Positions 3,555 through 5,219 of a DNA stretch of 5,219 nucleotides are shown here, one piece after another. The stretch is taken from assembly GCA_030665795.1 (NCBI GenBank), contig DAOUZD010000075.1, forward strand, positions 1-5,219, in the 5' to 3' direction. A program made the position numbers and the translations under genes. The notes beneath the pieces are model-generated. The model was not told where the DNA came from. It saw only the letters and a list, made by a program, of their open reading frames with translations, and made no database searches. This DNA comes from Dehalococcoides sp. GTDB taxonomy: Bacteria; Chloroflexota; Dehalococcoidia; Dehalococcoidales; RBG-16-60-22. The stretch's first letter is position 1; each line of letters starts with the position of its first letter.

Positions 3555-5219
3555 ATGGAGCTAAGCCGAAGAGATTTCCTAAAAGCCTCAGGAGCCGGAA
3601 TAGGTGGTATCTTTCTGCTTGGGGCGCTCGACCCTGACGTAGCCCGAGCCGGACCCCCTGAATTTTTGCCTCTCAAAAAGAGACTCGGCGAAAAAAGCAC
3701 CATTTGTCCCTATGATGCCTCAGGCTGCGGCTTTATTATCGCCACCCAGAACGGTAAAGTACTGAACATCGAAGGTGACCCTGACCATCCCATCAACCGT
3801 GGTGCTGGTTGTGCCAAGGGCGCTTCAATGCGACAGCTCTCTGCCGATAATCCATGGCGCCTGAGCAAAGTTCTATACCGGCGTCCCGGTGGCACTGACT
3901 GGGAGGAAACCTCATGGGACTGGGCATTAACTGAGATTGCTCGCCGGATTAAGGACACCAGGGATGCTTCTTTCATCGAGAGGGACAGCGGTGGTAAGCT
4001 GGTAAACCGCACCGAAGCCATCGCCAACCTGGGAGGTTCCGCTTTAGATAATGAGGAGTGCTACCTCCTTTCGAAGCTAACCCGGGCCCTCGGTCTGGTG
4101 TATCTCGAACATCACGCCCGTATATGACATTCCCCCACCGTCGCCAGTTTGGCGGAAACGTTCGGCCGCGGGGCCATGACCAACCACTGGAATGACATCG
4201 CAAATGCTGATGCCATATTTGCCATCGGCTCTAATCCAGCTGAGAATCACCCGGCCGCATTTGGCCACATCACTGAAGCTAAAGAGAAAGGGGCCAAGCT
4301 TATCAGCGTTGACCCCAGATTCACCAGAACCTCCGCTAAAGCTGATATCTATTGCCCGTTACGCTCAGGAACCGACATCGCTTTTATCGACGGCATGATT
4401 AAATATGTCCTCGATGATATTGACCATAATCCCGGCAACTATAATATGACCTACATCAAGGAATACACCAACGCTCCTTACCTCATCAATCCCGATTTCA
4501 AGGGACCTGCCGACCTGGAAGGGCTATTTTCCGGTTATGCCGGTAGCCACAATGAAACTGACGGCGACAAAAGAAAATACGATAAATCTAGCTGGCAGTT
4601 CCAGCTTGATGATAAGGGTATCCCCAAGAGAGACCTGACCCTCAAAGACCCGAACTGCGTTTTCCAAATCATGAGAGGACATTTTGCCCGCTACACTCCG
4701 GAGATGGTGAACAGCGTCACCGGCGCTCCCGTGGATACCTTTTTGCAGATTTGCCAGACCTTTGCCGCTACCGGCCAGGTAGGCAAGTCAGGCACCATAC
4801 TCTATGCCATGGGCACCACCCAACATACCTACGGTGCCCAGAATATCCGCTCTTATTGTATCTTACAGCTTCTACTGGGCAACATTGGCCTCGCCGGTGG
4901 TGGCATCAACGCCATGCGAGGTGAATCCAACGTACAGGGCTCCACTGACCACTGCCTGCTCTTCCACATTCTCCCCGGCTACCTGAAAGTGCCGCTAAAT
5001 ACTGACACCTCCCTTGACAAGTACCTGGAGCGGGTTACCCCCAAGAGCAACGACCCCAAGAGCGCTAACTGGTGGCAACACACCCCCAAGTACGTGGTCA
5101 GCCTGCTCAAAGCGTGGTACGGTGATGCCGCCAGTAAAGCTAACCAGTTCGGCTTCCATTACCTGCCCAAGATTGAGGCGGGTAAAAACTACTCCCACAT
5201 CTCCCTGTTTGAAGCCATG
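3555..5219 (+). CDS. fdnG: Selenocysteine formate dehydrogenase catalytic subunit, FdnG family (3'-partial; TGA 4125-4127 read as Sec)
   Basis: Catalytic subunit that oxidises formate to CO2 at a bis-pyranopterin Mo or W centre and passes electrons to an iron-sulfur partner; exported by the Tat system. AAGGAGGAGG (3541-3550) precedes the ATG by 4 bases. A Tat signal has S4-R-R-D-F-L-K10, a hydrophobic stretch and a likely cut after A30-R-A32. The cluster motif is C51-x2-D54-x3-C58-x27-C86 followed by K88; Asp54 replaces the usual second Cys. Codon 191 is TGA in the context HHARI-U-HSPTVASLAETFGRGAM, which matches the FdnG selenocysteine and its histidine. Downstream frame is open to the edge with FdnG landmarks: D253-PRFTRT259 and GGGINAMRGESNVQG with R455. 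555 of about 1000 expected residues are visible. Dehalococcoides homologues, as I recall, carry Ser instead of Sec and are not thought to oxidise formate; this one keeps the Sec codon. Electron-transfer subunits should follow beyond the edge. Confidence 0.93.
4139..4160 (+). promoter_or_regulatory. Bacterial SECIS-like hairpin after the in-frame TGA
   Basis: CGCCA (4142-4146) pairs with TGGCG (4150-4154) around a GTT loop. A lower stem CGT (4139-4141) pairs with ACG (4158-4160), leaving a 3-base GAA bulge. The helix starts 11 bases after the TGA (4125-4127), and the loop G is 20 bases after it. Spacing, a G at the start of a small apical loop and a bulged lower stem match bacterial SECIS elements recognised by SelB, such as that of E. 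coli fdhF. The structure lies within coding sequence, as is normal in bacteria. Confidence 0.7.

Noticed and set aside
3446..3703. Minus-strand 85-codon frame over the leader and Tat signal region
   Set aside because: Antisense to the dehydrogenase start and its ribosome binding site, with no start signal and low-complexity Ser/Pro composition typical of a shadow frame.
4192..4398. Plus-strand frame within the dehydrogenase gene
   Set aside because: Shadow frame; the real reading frame through this region is the Sec-recoded dehydrogenase, which aligns with FdnG motifs throughout.

Overview
The window looks like a piece of an anaerobic bacterial chromosome. The best guess is a member of the Dehalococcoidia (Chloroflexota) or a close uncultured relative. 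This rests on the style of the formate dehydrogenase-like protein, the mixed TTG/GTG/ATG starts and the small single-span membrane proteins; it is inference from memory of the families, not a database result.

Layout. At the left edge a minus-strand gene begins (1-81, cut by the window edge) that encodes a hydrophobic N-terminus. A mostly non-coding stretch follows, with a perfect 14-bp palindrome (130-143) and a strong bidirectional terminator (397-447). A second minus-strand gene (494-661) encodes a 55-residue single-span membrane protein with an excellent Shine-Dalgarno sequence. Facing away from it across a 300-bp intergenic region is a plus-strand two-component operon: a NarL/FixJ-type response regulator (962-1627), then a membrane-bound PAS/HisKA_3 sensor kinase (1663-3114).

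A 440-bp intergenic region follows. It holds a 202-bp segment bounded by perfect 12-bp inverted repeats (3116-3317), a near-consensus sigma-70 promoter (3373-3401), a strong dyad at the predicted transcription start (3407-3435), and a hairpin plus T-run resembling an intrinsic terminator (3458-3482) inside the leader of the next gene.

That gene (3555 to the right edge) encodes a Tat-exported catalytic subunit of the FdnG family of molybdenum/tungsten formate dehydrogenases. Codon 191 is an in-frame TGA at the selenocysteine position, followed by a SECIS-like hairpin, so reading must continue through it. Stopping at this TGA would wrongly give a 190-residue truncated protein. The second ligand of the expected [4Fe-4S] motif is aspartate instead of cysteine.

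How the parts may work together. The two-component system is the nearest upstream unit on the same strand and could control the dehydrogenase, but the 440-bp gap with its own promoter and leader terminator shows that the dehydrogenase is a separate, regulated transcription unit. The iron-sulfur and membrane subunits expected after the catalytic subunit would lie beyond the right edge. The most notable points are the selenocysteine recoding combined with the CxxD cluster site, the leader architecture, and the 202-bp inverted-repeat segment.
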